The position numbers were made by a program, and so were the translations under genes. The notes under the pieces were generated by a model, which saw nothing but the letters and a program-made list of their open reading frames with translations, made no database searches and was not told the DNA's origin. 64,000 bases of DNA from Acanthosoma haemorrhoidale (taxonomy: Eukaryota; Arthropoda; Insecta; Hemiptera; Acanthosomatidae), in the NCBI GenBank assembly GCA_930367205.1, contig OV884012.1, forward strand, positions 50,055,239 to 50,119,238, given 5' to 3'. Numbering within the stretch: the stretch's first letter is position 1; every line of letters starts with the position of its first letter. Of this stretch, positions 20,604 to 32,886 are shown one piece after another.

Positions 20604-21493
20604 AAAGGTGCCCCAGAATTAATGCAAGATTTGATTTAAATAGAAAACGCAGTTTTTAGTATTTTTGTTGTTATTTTTTTATTGAATTATAAAGTAAATA
20701 GGACAGGGTTATGTATGGAATAACACATCGGGAAAATGGCCTCCACGACTTTGCTGGGACATACGCACTCTTTCGTCGAAATTTTCCAAGACCATTTGGC
20801 ATAAATGTGGTGGAATTTCTTTGATGCAGCGTTGAATTTCCTATTTTAATGCACGGGTGGGTGTGGGCTTGTTGACATACACCTTTGACTTCAAATAACC
20901 CTATAAAAATAAATCTACAGGTGTTAAATCACACGATCTAGGGGGCCAATCCTGATCACCAAAACGAGAGATTACACGACCCGGAAATGTCTCATGCAGT
21001 ATTTGAATTATTTCATGGGCCGTATGGCATGTGGCACCATCTTCTTTAAACCACATATTGGCCACAGCAATATCATCAATTTCGGCACAAAGAACTGTGT
21101 TTATGACGCCGAATTGATGGCCCTGGATTGTCAACAACACTCTCACACACTGCTTTGATATTGACAATTGAAAGGATTGTTTTTGGACGACCAGTGTGTT
21201 TAGTGTCTCCAACTGATCCAGTCTCCCTAAAGTTTTCAATTAATCTCTTCACAGTTGATGAAGTCAAAATACTATTCCGACCATATTTTGTATGAAATTT
21301 TCGAACTGCGGCCGCCAAACTTTCATTATTTTTGAGATAATGTTCAACAATAAAGACACGTTGTTCTATCGTGTAACGCTCCATTTTTACTAACCCTAAA
21401 CTGTCAGTTGTCAAATTGTTTTTTTTAGGGTTGCCAGCACTTTATTGCACAAATGGCGGCAAATTCAAATCTTGCGTTAATTCTGGGACACCC
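20604..21493 (-). mobile_element. Internally deleted Tc1/mariner-type transposon (DD41D spacing)
   Basis: Terminal inverted repeats match at the two ends: GGTGCCCCAGAATTAATGCA from 20607 and, as reverse complement, GGGTGTCCCAGAATTAACGC ending at 21493, followed by TA. The minus strand encodes the transposase N-terminus with helix-turn-helix (MERYTIEQRVFIVEHYLKNN; TVKRLIENFRETGSV) and GRPKT. In another frame it encodes the C-terminal part with FKEDGATCHTA, PGRVISRFGDQDWPPRSCDL and TPVD. Between the Asp of EDGA and the Asp of TPVD lie 41 residues, a DD41D spacing. The segment with the first catalytic Asp is missing, so the element cannot encode an active enzyme. At about 890 bp it is roughly 400 bp shorter than a full element. 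Confidence 0.85.
20901..21384 (-). pseudogene. Transposase remnant, DD41D-type
   Basis: Coding remnant inside the element above. It starts at an ATG at 21384, whose peptide begins MERYTIEQR. The first frame runs through the helix-turn-helix to about NPGPSIR (near 21110). The second frame takes up after the deletion with INTVLCAEIDDIAVANMWFK and runs to DLTPVDLFL before an in-frame stop, and the family tail (RVRMSQQSRGGHFPDV) can still be read to about 20715. The protein would bind the inverted repeats and cut at TA; here it is broken by deletion, frameshift and stops. Confidence 0.8.
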
Positions 21494-21828
21494 TATATAA
21501 TAAATGTTATAGGAGATTACATTTTGATTATATTAACTATTCCGAATTTCCTTTGATATCATTGGATTGTTGTATTAACTAGTCAATTATAAAAGTAAAA
21601 GCCAATTATTTCCACTATAAATATAGTGGTGGGGACCGCTTGTTATTATCATTACTATTAAACGTAAGCTAGTAGCTGGCGGGACCATTTTACTTATTGA
21701 TGTCCTAGATACACACCAGGAAACTAGATATGTCACAATAATCGTAACACTTTGTTTAGTTTCGTCCGTTTTTTGAGGGATCGTATTCCTTCACGCGGCG
21801 GCCTTGAGTAAGTAATATATTTTGTTTA

Positions 21829-21924
21829 ATTTTTTTTTTTTTCCCCCCCAAAACCCCTTTATTTACATTTTTTACAAACATATGAACACAATAGCATGAA
21901 CAAATTTACAGAATAATGGCCCCT
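21829..21924 (-). repeat. Additional T-run-headed fragment
   Basis: A T-run and C-run (21829-21849) lead into about 75 bp of AT-rich sequence ending just before the JB element. It looks like another A-tailed retroposon end on the minus strand, but no second copy was found in the window. Confidence 0.3.
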
Positions 21925-22490
21925 CTTACATTGTTTTTTTTTTTTTTGTTTTTTTTCCTTCTTAGCCCCTTCAAACTTACAGACAATTATAGATCCTCAG
22001 GTGAATCCATTTACAAATTATTATGTATTTCCTGTAGCATCACTACATTATATACAGGTTTTGTTATTTTATAGAAATTATATAATCGAATAAACAAGCA
22101 TAATGATATACATTATACGTGACTAGACTAAACTGACTAATAAGGTGATGGGGCTCACCTTTTTGATCAACCTTAAAACTAACTTACATACTAATTCTTA
22201 TCCTAATTTTTCCCCAACAGTCTGTTGCCATCGATGCGGGAGGGGTGGTGGGGTCATAGTGTTAAACACTGGGTTTGTCAGGTGCTGCAACGAGTCAAAA
22301 AACTTAAAGTGTCTATGGCGGATGAACTCACCCACCGACGGCACACCAAGCAACGGGTGCAGGTCAGCGTTCTTCAACCTCTCGAAAGAGGAGGTATGTC
22401 AGACCACTTTTCGCATGATTCCATTCTGGAAGTGTTGGAGACATTACATGGTGCATACCACAACATGCATTTGAAGGAGTAATCAATATT
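21925..22490 (-). mobile_element. JB LINE, 5'-truncated copy with ORF2 tail
   Basis: Longest JB copy. The T-run at 21931-21958 is the A-tail; the UTR to about 22205 matches the copies at 17128-17332 and 34241-34589. Upstream on the minus strand (about 22420-22205) it encodes the tail of a Jockey-type ORF2: LQHFQNGIMRKVV, a stop, then NADLHPLLGVPSVGEFIRHR and HLTNPVFNTM before a stop. In this clade that region follows the reverse transcriptase (LQ-x-x-QN-x-x-LR ... LH-x-x-L-x-VP-x-V-x-x-x-I). One in-frame stop shows decay. Confidence 0.75.
22205..22420 (-). pseudogene. JB LINE ORF2 C-terminal remnant
   Basis: About 70 codons of a Jockey-type ORF2 tail, with QNGIMRKVV and LHPLLGVPSVGEFI as the recognisable parts and one in-frame stop between them. 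The opposite strand has an open frame over the same bases, which is a shadow. Confidence 0.7.
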
Positions 22491-23524
22491 AGAATCAACG
22501 CCTTACAAGTGCAGAATGCTTGTCTATTGTACTACTAGTCTTGCGGGAGGCTCAATACATTTTTTTTGTTATTTAGATAACTCTAATTTAATTTTGTGTT
22601 ATAATATAGACATTTGACAGCTGTGTTGTTTGGTGTCAAAACACGTACAATGGTATAGATTTGTATGGGAGTCAGGTACATAAATTGTTTTACAGTAAAG
22701 ATTTTTGATTTTGTTTTAACTTATATAAGTAATGTTCTTTGTAATGGCATAAAACAGCTGTAATAACATAACAGATCGTGGCATTTCTGCAATAATTAGG
22801 ACTTGAACCAAATGCATCACTACGCTGGTTCATTTCTGCGAATTTTCGAAAAGGTGCATGTATGCACTTATTGTACTCAGCTCCTCTTATATCCATATCA
22901 GTCAGTACATGTAAATGTCATTATAAATTTACTAAATAGCCCGATACGAGAACATATAATATAATTGAGGCATGAATGTGCTGGAGAGAGAGAGCTGCAA
23001 GGTTCTGTGCTGTGGTTTGGATGTCACGGATTCGCGGCATAGGTGTTAATAGCGGTGTACCTGCCCCATTAGTGGATGAGGCTGTGGTCGCGACTCATGC
23101 TCTAAATATTAATACCTAATGAGGGAAAATTACACTGTGGTGCAGCTGCCATAGTGTCCTTCAGGTAATGTCTTCCATCTTGTTTTAGCCCCTATGCAGG
23201 TATACTAGATCTGATTGGATCAGGTAAATTGAATCAATTTGGCTATAGGCTAGTTTTTTTTATGACGCACCAAGGTGAACTATTCTATAGGATCAGTTTT
23301 TGTATAAAGGTGCTAATATTAAATGAAGCGACAGTATATACAACATACACGGTGATAGAAGAAGTCTATGAACTATCATTAATCATGAATTAGCATTATA
23401 AAAATGAAAGCCAGTAAAATTCCGATCCATAACCTAATGTAACATAAGTTTTTAACATTATTTAACCTTTAACCTTGGAATTATATAATTGTGAAGGTAC
23501 CTTTGGGCAAAGATAAACAAACAA

Positions 23525-23900
23525 GGTGAGCAGTGAAATATTGATAATAATAGTGGGAGAAATAGTCCTTACTTTAACTTGATATCCTAGTTTAAGCCTT
23601 TTCGCCACTCCAATAACCAAAATAAAACTATATAAGATCTTGGTAGGACCAGTATTGTGTTATGGAGCAGAGTCCTGCATATTCAAGGAGGAATGTGACT
23701 AGGAGAAACTCTGAGAGTGTTTGAAAGGAAGACTATAAGCCAATCCTTTGTTCTGTTTTGTTCGAATAGTGTAAAACAAACAAAGGGCTGAGGACAACAA
23801 TAAGTCATAAGGATTCGTTACGAATAGCATGCTTGGGTTCTGTTGATCAAATGGATGATTTTCATTGGAAAATTAAGAAGAGGACGACTAAGGAAGAAAT
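23525..23900 (+). mobile_element. J3 LINE reverse-transcriptase tail fragment
   Basis: On the plus strand near 23620-23740 the frame reads KIKLYKILVGPVLCYGAESC, then EKL and VFERK after stops. This is the K-L-Y-K-x-L-x-x-P-V-L-x-Y-G-x-E-x-W region at the end of LINE reverse transcriptases, where the tryptophan is Cys here. It is the inverted partner of 19660-20055. Stops and frameshifts show an old dead copy. Confidence 0.65.
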
Positions 23901-26900
23901 ATATGACAGAAGAAGTATACCATATATCTCTATTATCTGTAACTTTTTTATGTACTATATAGAAAGTAGTCATCGACAGCACGCAATGTTGGTGTAATAA
24001 TATTGTTAAAGTAGGTAACATACATAAAACAGTAGTACATATATCCTGTGGCTGCAAGGGTACTTCTTTGTCTAGAACGTGATGACATTGAGTTATGGAA
24101 ATATAAGAAGAGTGGAAGTGGCACCCACATCCATGGTTCTAACCCACCGAAAAAGTGAGCTTGGAACAGCTCAGAAGGGACAGAACGCGGTTCAATTAGA
24201 AGAACAGGGGCGAGGATATGCGACTGTGGAGAATTTTCCGTTTTTTTCAAGTTTTTATTCTCGGCTGCAGGCGGCGTCGCTAACAGTTAACCCCCGCAAA
24301 CTTTATCTCTGCTCCCCTTTCTACTTAGCTTCCTCCATTCAATTGCGGATCCCAACAGTTCTTCGATACCATCATCTGTGGCCCTTAACGGGGACTGAAG
24401 TGTCCGCCAAAAATCCATTGATGTCACCTAACTCCTATAAGTAATTCAAATAGTTCTAGCTTATGATTTCATCGAGGAATTTCAATGAGATTTTCCATGC
24501 TTTAGTAACGTAAATGAGGCCTTCAAAACCCGGTTGATATCAAAGACACCCCTCCTTTAAAATACACGTTGATAAACCCTTAAAAGCCTATAGTTATTTT
24601 TCTCTGCTTAGGGTTTAATTGTTTTTACTTCTTGGTCTACCTGCTCAGGTGATTACGAGTACTTTTCTTTTACAAAAGGCCTAAAACATTAACTGGAGAT
24701 CCAACCTTATTGAATATATTGCCAAATATAAGCGTCATTAACTAATTGATTACTTAGTATTAAAAAGGTGAGGTATTAAAAAGTAAAAATTTTCTGGTCA
24801 AATATATTAGGTCTTTATATCAATGTGCTCAGGTGCTTGGTGAATGGTGGGTCGTTGGTAAACTATATTTAAAATAAGTTAATATTACTGTCATTAAAAT
24901 CGTTTTTACAACGTTTTCGCTAACCCTTCATTGGCACAGCGGCATGCGATTGTGCAGAGAAATTAATTTATTAATACACATAGTAAATAATTAAGGGTCA
25001 ATCATTTTATTATTTTATATTGAAAAATCATTACCTGAAAAAAAATTACAATCTGCCATGGGTAATCTAATTTATGATATGCATCCAAAAATCTTATTAA
25101 TAACAAAGTTATAAAATTGGTCTGATTTTGAAGAGTAGCAATACAAATCGAAGATGAATTTTATAAATTAAAATCTGTTATTCTAGACTAATGAATAATA
25201 ATAGCGACAATAAAAATGTAGGGGAGTCATTTTGAGCATAAGAATTTTCACCCATGTGGTGGTTATGATTAAATGGCTTGCTTTTTTATAGGAAGTATCA
25301 ATGAACTAGTCATAGAAATTATATTTGTAAGATAATAGAGCTTCAAAATAATAACATGCACCCAACTCAATATAGCGATGGATACCTTAAAAAACTCCAT
25401 TTGCTAAATAAGCGCACCATGATAAAAGTCCGTCAAGGAATTGGAAATGAGCCCTATATTCAAGGGTCGCAAGGGAAACTAGAGAAGGTGAAATAGACAG
25501 TACTATCGTAGGTCGCAATGTTAATGAGCCTTGTTAATTAGATAAATTTTATTACATGGGGAATGGTATTGGCTACAAGCACAACTATAAACGTCGCCGT
25601 CATGAAATTGTACGCTTGAGAGGAAGGGACTACGGTGTTGCCACCCTCTTACGGGTGGGGGGTGGGACTAATATGCTTATTGCTTAAAGATTGACATTCT
25701 CGAAGTAAAGGGATCACGTGGACAGAAGAGAAGTGCATAGTGGCAACAGGGCTTGCCATGTATGTGCCGTGTATGCGGGTTCTCACGGCTCTAATTTTGT
25801 CACGGCAACTATAGTCTTCTTGAAGCCAAGTATCATAAATTTATTTGAAAAAAATAGAAGTGTACGCCTAAATGAAAAGTGAAGAAAGAAGCAAAAATAA
25901 CGAGAAACAGAAAGAAAACGTGAGGGAGATACATGTTACGTAAAAACACTTTTTAAACTATTTTTTCCAATACTAATAACTTCAGCTGTATGATGTGATT
26001 AATATCTGACTAATAATTAAGTATGCCAAAAATAAATTTTCAAATATAAAACATTGTGGGGATTACTCGGAACATATAAATATTCATATTTTTCATTATC
26101 TCAACTCTGAATTATAGAAACTATTGGCTAAATTAATCGCTAGTGCTACAGAAGTTAAATGTTTTCAAAATACATTATTAAATTTTATGGGCATGAAAAA
26201 TATTGGTGCCAATAATCACAGAATGTTCTTTTTATTTTTAATTGTTGGCTAACTTTTATTTTTATATTGTGTGTAATACCAGGCGTAGTTGAGATTTCAA
26301 GAACGTACGTTTAAAGAAGGCGTTTCAGGACATATTCTTCGAGGACCAGGTTGTCACCATGGTACAGACAGAAGTTAATAACAATAGGGAATAAATAAAG
26401 TTACTTGAAATAATAGCAATAAAGAAATTACACAAAAACATAACTAAGGATAAGCATTAGAAGTTATTTTAGACTTTTAAAATATGGTTTATTCAACTTG
26501 GCTACAGATATAGGTATATATACTATATAGTACACTATTTTGTAATATAAACTGTATCCAGTAATTTTCATTTTCTTCACAGCTCATTAATTTTTTATTT
26601 TCTTGGTGAAAAGTCGATACTAAAGGATTGTGAAGAATGCATAAAAATTTTGAAGAAGTTCCTTATTAGTGTTTGGCGTAATTTTAGTAAATCTTGTTAT
26701 GAACTATTCTGGAAACGACCATGAAGACTTGAGGAACCGATTTGGACATAGAAAATGTCGGAGTATTAGAGTCCACCTTTATTTAAATATCGTAATACAT
26801 CTATTTAATCAACCATCAATTTAGATGTTTAGAAAGAATAACACTTTAAATTAATGCTTCTATAATTATGAATGAATGTTGTAATTTTCTAGTCGCCGAC

Positions 26901-27879
26901 AATATCTATCTCTGTGGTGCAAATCAATGCCATTTACTGATTGCTGATACTATGAGTATCCTGTTCCTAGAGTCCATAGATACTCAGTACAGATTGAGAG
27001 TGTACCTGTCCATTCCATCATTAATGGACTTAGTAAAATTAATAGTAATATCAACTAAACATTATATTATTAACATGATAATTTAATAAATTTACTGATT
27101 TCATATCGTAAAATATCCCACAATAGGAAAAGAAAATCTTCAAACTAAAAAATTCATCACATTATCACTAATTGATAACAATCGTAATAATAGCCGTTGA
27201 TATTGTCTTCACTCTCTACTTTAAATGATTGCATTTTTTTATTTTTAGTTAGGTGAGGTCCAGACAGTAAAAGAATAGGATTTACCTGTAAAAATATTCA
27301 TGGCAAAAACCAGGTTTATTGATACATATGTAAGTGCACATACTAATGTGTGTATAATACAAACATGTATAAATATGAACCCTGCAAATACATATCTCCT
27401 AATATATAATAACAAAAGGCTTTTCATCAATTATTTCGGTGAGTGAGGTTTCTTCTTGAAATACCAATAAGAAAAGCCCCGGTATCCCACCTCGTTTGTA
27501 CTTGAACTAGAAACCTGATATTCCGAACACGTATTAGATTTCTTTATCCCCTTCTAGGAAAAGTAATTCTTCTTCTGTTGTTCCCTTCTCCGTGAGATTA
27601 ATTTGTTAGCGACGGTAGTGAGCTCCTGTGATTCACTGGTTTACAGTGACCTGCAATGTAGCTTTGCCACAGGATTACCGGCTTAGATATAAAATTTTCC
27701 GGAAAAAAAAAACTAATCCTGCACTTTATAAAAATAATATACTGTAAAAATAATCTATCAATTCTGAGTAGTTACTTTATTTCTTGTTTAGCGAGGACAC
27801 AATACCTTTTTTAACTTTTATTTTTACATCCATTTTTTGGGTAACAAAAGTTATTAATTGTTATGATTTTTGTCAATTT

Positions 27880-28060
27880 TTTGTTTTTCAAAGCTCTCAA
27901 AATTTGAAAAGAGGTATGGGGGAAAATGAAATAACAAGGAATTTATAGGAGTGAAAGGGATCCTTTTACTTGGAGGGACCTATTTGAAGGTTGGGTAAAG
28001 GAATTGAGGAGTGCGGTAGACTGAAATGTAGATATCTCGGTACAGTGGTGAGATTTTTTT
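27880..28060 (-). mobile_element. J2 LINE 3'-end copy
   Basis: Shares AAATTTGAAAAG, GGAGTGAAA-GGAT-CCTTT, GACCTATTTGAAGGTTGGGT and GGAATTGA-GA with the J2 copy at 57262-57500. Minus orientation, UTR only, diverged. Confidence 0.6.
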
Positions 28061-28782
28061 AAACACTTTGTCAATAATACTTCGAGTATCAAACACATGA
28101 CAGTCCAGGGGGGTGGATCAAGAAAAAATAAAACTATAGTTTTTTCAATAATGTTAATGTTCAACTAAATGTTATTTAGTCTTAAAGACTTTATGTTACT
28201 TATGACTTCTAATTAATATTGTAATAGTAAATATATTTTACAATCATAGGAAATATTCTTTATTTTATGTTATTGTAGGGGAATATTTTAGTATCGCAGA
28301 ATTGCCAGTTTTTATTTTTAATTTTGAATAGCATAGTTAGGAGATGGTAAAAGGATATTTCAGATTAGAAGCCCGAAATGGGTAAAAGTATCAAATTTAA
28401 CAAAAAAAAAAAAAATTGAAGTTGAAACGCTTAACTGACTGAAACACTATTTCATTTTATTTAGGTTAGATTAAATTAAAAAAAAAAAGTTGATTAACCA
28501 CGTTGTTTGTTTCTGGCTTCGGTTTTTCCTGATCCCCACTTGATTAAATGTAAACGTACACATGAACTGTGGCACGATCAATCTCAGGAGATTTTAATAT
28601 AAAATATGACACTTTAATCGGAAAACTTTTATTAGATTATCCCAGTGCTCCAATATTTAACATAACTTTTATATTATACTGTACTATGGAGTATGAAATT
28701 TTGATTTATTATGTTACTGAAATAAAAATAAAGACGTTAAATCCATTTTACGTCGAGCAGAGTCGTGTCAAAACTCGTTCTG

Positions 28783-28806
28783 TTTTTTTTTTTTTTTTTT
28801 TTTTTT
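28783..28806. repeat. Poly-T run
   Basis: A run of 24 T. No LINE sequence could be recognised next to it, so it may be a stray A-tail on the minus strand or a slippage product. Confidence 0.6.
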
Positions 28807-30539
28807 AAATTATTGCCCGTGAAAATGAGGAAATCTATTTTTATGAGAGTAGAAATGTTCCATATGTGGTTCCATTATCTTTTATGTCTCCTATCGTAAA
28901 TTTTTATTGAAGGGTTTGTTTCGGAATGGCTACCAGCACTCAACCTTTATTCGAAACTGACCTCAGGAAGAATGGAGCAGTTGCAAGTCAAGAAATGCCA
29001 TCAGCTGTTATAGAAGTGATAACACCAGAGCCATTCACTACTGGAGATAACTATATTTTCATATAGCAGAAAAGAACACTTTAATATGAAAACCATATTA
29101 GTATACGTTCCATTAAGCTTCACTATCTATATTCAACATGTGTTTGCAGTAATATATAGAAGTTAGTAGTTAGTAATATTTATGATAATACATCAATTAT
29201 ATAAGTAAGGCTGAATAAAAAATGGTACACCTTACCATGACTTATGCAACTTACCGCCACTCAATTTTTCAAGGCAACGATTTCGTTAATCATTACCACC
29301 TCTCGTAAATATTAAAAAATAACCTGTGAATCAGAAATCTTGAAATTCGTTTTTCCACACTAGTTTAATAATTATTTACAAGTTTTTTCACATCATGTTG
29401 TATCATTCGAAATATATGTGAACAAAACGAATGACGTAAACAGTGGCGGAGATACAATATCGCGGGATACGTTTATCAAATATTTATAAAATTATTCCAA
29501 AATAATCATTCGGTATTTTTGATCAAAAATCTTCAGCACTTGGCAAGCCATCTCCTCCCCTACTGACTCTCTGTGTTACTCTAGTTTACCATACTTTTCA
29601 TCTGACCACTTTCTAAGTACACGTTCTCCCTCGTTAGACTTCTTCTAGTTCTATTGCCGCCACGCCAAATTATCTCTTGGAAAATTGAAAAATGCAAGTT
29701 TTACAGAAAGCAATAACGAGTTTGGTTACTACTCTCAGTTTTGCGTATTAATTTTAAGTCTAGTTTTAGTTTAGTGGTACTCTTGTCTGGCATAGATTAA
29801 ATTCATATGACATGACGTAAAATAAAGCAAAACCAATATTCAATATATAAAATAAATGGGGGTCCTGTGGAAATACTATTGATTGATTGGATAATTGGAA
29901 CAGATGGAAAGACAGATGAATGAAAGAGGGCTGCTCTGTACCCGCTTCTAGGTGAATCTTCCAAGGAATCATGGAGGCATTGATGGTTAAGTGAGAAAAG
30001 GAAGTTACATTGTTCATTACAAGGGAGTTACACCGTTCCTTTTCACGCCATTGACCTCTGTATCATAATTGGCTTCCGTTGTCTTGGAAAATGATTTTCC
30101 TTTTGTTTTTCCTATAACAGCTTACACCCTGTATCTCTGACCGGCGGCTGACCAATTAAGATCTTTTCTTTCAAAATCTTTTCTGATCAGTATAAGATAT
30201 GGATACTTTTATTTAGTAGAGTAGGATATTGTCCACCGACACTATTTCCCATTCGCTTTGACTTATTTATGCGATTCTCAAAATGTATTAATAAAGAAAT
30301 TGAAAAATATCTAAAAAAATGTATTGGTCTTATTTATTAATTTGCGATTAGGGCATATAACCTCTTCGGCTATTAATGAGAAGAACTCGCTTTTCTGTCA
30401 ATAATAATATAATATTTTATATATTTCTATATAAATAATATTACTAATAATCAACAACAACAGTGCTTGATTAAAGATATCACGACTATCTGAGAATAAA
30501 CTAAATAACACATTTGCAATAAATTAGGCGAGGACTTTC

Positions 30540-30605
30540 ATATCAGATTAGTGGTCTGAGTAACTGCTTCGTGAAATGAAGGTTCTGGGTTCAAAGCCCT
30601 AAATG
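30540..30605 (+). repeat. tRNA-like sequence, probable SINE head
   Basis: TTAGTGGTCTGAGTAACTGC gives a D-arm-like box A. CTTC-GTGAAAT-GAAG forms a 4-bp anticodon stem with GAA in the anticodon position, and GGG-TTCAAAG-CCC forms a T-arm with a box-B-like GGTTCAAAGCC. The acceptor stem does not pair, so this is a tRNA-derived SINE head or pseudogene rather than a working tRNA. Confidence 0.5.
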
Positions 30606-30725
30606 AAAAATTGTGCGACTCCCGATTTGATAGCCCAGTGTTTTAGCCCACCTTTCAGCCTTTAGTGACAATAAATTACTAAACAAACAAAGAAATCAGA
30701 TAAACATATAAATTCAATTGTTAAA

Positions 30726-31120
30726 TTTATTATTCAAAAACTGCATTACGGTAAAATTACAATCTGCCTCATTGGGTAATAAGTAATTGTGATATAGTTT
30801 CTCATGTATCCCATATTTACAATTTTCATTCACTCGCTCATTCATAAAGTATTCACAAACAGCCCAAAGACCTCCCAAATCCACATGGTTGTCACTTCCC
30901 TCGCATGCGAAAGAGGAAGTGGAGTCTTGGGAAGTCCCCCACGCTCCTCCATCAGCCGCGTCACAGGATATGAGCCAGCGGAGGCTGATCAAGAGCGTGA
31001 GAGCCACATACGCCCAGGACATGATTGGAGAAACTGGCCAATGTCAGGACTCCCACTGTTACGCATTTATATCAGGTCACGAGGATACTGCCGCTTTAGT
31101 CTCCGAGGAGGATTATAAGC
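30726..31120 (-). mobile_element. J1 LINE 3'-end copy
   Basis: Minus-strand J1 tail from the terminal region (AAAATTACAATCTGCCTCAT at 30753-30772) through the UTR (CCCCCACGCTCCTCCATCAG at 30937-30956) to the last ORF2 codons (CTCCGAGGAGGATTATAA at 31101-31118). A 7-bp repeat TGTTAAA at 30719-30725 and 31121-31127 may be its target duplication. The apparent ORFs over this region on both strands are shadows. Confidence 0.75.
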
Positions 31121-32099
31121 TGTTAAAGAAGAGAAACGTCTCATTATCGCTTTGCTCGTTATTCAAAACCAGAAAGTCTAATGGATTTTACTCCCGTGCA
31201 TTTCTGTATATGTCGTTGTTACCCTACGTAGGGACTTTATTGCAAAGAAAGTATCAAGCAAACTGTTACTAACATCGTGTTTGCATAAATTCTAACGTAA
31301 TAGTTTTGATAAATTTCAGTATAGTAAAAATTAAAGAAACATTTCTTATCACATTGAGTAGGGTAAAAAATTAAAGATCCCGATAATATGTGTTGGGTCT
31401 ATTACAGCGTGTTCACCACACATTGGCATTATTAGTAATTAATTTGATCATATATTTATATATACGCAGGTATTTGTATATGTTATATTAACAATACTGT
31501 GACCGTGCTGACTATATCAAATATTATATTTACTAAAAATCATACAATTTTTTTGTGTTAAAAAAAAATGGTTTTGAATAAAGCAGAAAAGTTCATTTTG
31601 CCACTTGTATTTGTTAGAAGTACACATTAATCGATGAAGTATTTATAGTAACATCCTTGTGTATACCATATCTGTCCTGTTTTCACCCTGTACTTGGATT
31701 CTAGTTTGTGGGGATATAATCAAAATCAAACTTTTGCTTTCGTTAATATTCTTCGATTTCAAAATTCGATTCTATTAAGATGAAAAAGGGTCTTTTGCAC
31801 TTTCTGCCCCTGCATAAGCACACCCCGTGATGACGCTATTTATTTCAGTTACCATTGATCCCAAACATTTTAAGGGGTTAACCTTTAAGTAACTGTCGCT
31901 CCCTACCTGAGGGTTTTGCTTAAGTAAAGCCCTTTTAAATTTTAAAACCAGACTTGGCTTACCACAACTAAGACATGTTTATCGCAAGTAGGGTGACATC
32001 ATCGGTGTATATTAATAAATAAACTAATAAAGTATAACGGGGTGCTTCCTGTGACCCGACCGTTTCTGGTTAGCCCTGGGCTTTGGTCTCGTCCTTGCA

Positions 32100-32520
32100 C
32101 TAGCATTTCATGGGCCCCCAAATAAATTTACAAACACTGACGTGACCTTCATTCGCAACTGCATTTCCCGACGTACAGAATATTTCCACAATGAGAAGAA
32201 ATAAAGATGCACATAAGGCAACCTTTTGTGAGAGTGGCCAATCGCGGAATTATGCATTGAGCCAGGGCATTATGGATCTATAAGAGGTAGAAGGAAAGAT
32301 AGCGGGAGCCGTTTCTATAAATGGACAATAAAGCGTAGCAGGCTGGAGAAAGCATTCCCATGAGTCGGCGATTAAGAAAGGCTGAAGAATCATGAGGCTG
32401 GAACAGCTGATCCGGATCTGGGTCAGATCGTTATGTATGGGTCTGCCGAAGTAGTCATTCTGGCCAGATGTCACCGAAGCCGGCTAGCCATCCCCTCTCC
32501 CCTTCTATATAAATATACAT
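32100..32520. other. GC-richer island, possible cis-regulatory element
   Basis: Mixed-composition intronic sequence with words such as GCCAATCGCGGAATTATGCA, without repeat partners in the window and without a convincing ORF. It ends about 350 bp before the paired DRE palindrome. Possible enhancer or insulator neighbourhood; function unknown. Confidence 0.25.
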
Positions 32521-32868
32521 ATATATACGGCTCTTTTAAATCAGGCAGTATCCTACACCATATAGCGACTTATTTTGTTTTGACTGTGCGAGCCTCATAC
32601 ATGCGAATGCTATGAAGGATGTGGGCAATAATTATAATTTTCAAAACAACAAATCAAATGCTAATAGCTCGCTGATATTACCATTTGTGGTACTATATGA
32701 GGATACTAGATGGAATACAATAATATAACTACAGAACATAGGACTGAAGTATACACAGATGGTGCCCCCTACTTGGAATAAAGATTTTTTATCTGTGGAT
32801 AACCGTGGACTTCAATATGGTAATAAAATTGGGATTTACTCAAGCGAAATTAAGTGAGTCGAATAACC

Positions 32869-32886
32869 TATCGATAGCTATCGATA
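32869..32886. promoter_or_regulatory. Paired DRE palindrome (TATCGATA x2)
   Basis: TATCGATAGCTATCGATA is a perfect 18-bp palindrome made of two TATCGATA octamers two bases apart. TATCGATA is the DNA replication-related element bound by DREF in Drosophila, and its CGATA core is also bound by the insulator factor BEAF-32. The motif match is exact; binding in this species is inference. Confidence 0.5.

Noticed and set aside
22225..22482. 85-codon plus-strand ORF
   Set aside because: It overlaps the minus-strand JB LINE ORF2 tail, whose motifs and 3' UTR explain the sequence; the plus frame is a shadow.
24079..24444. 121-codon plus-strand ORF
   Set aside because: No recognisable motif, low-complexity composition and competing open frame on the other strand.
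30804..31272. Overlapping 104- and 127-codon plus-strand ORFs
   Set aside because: They run antisense through the J1 3' UTR copy and also occur over the other J1 tails.
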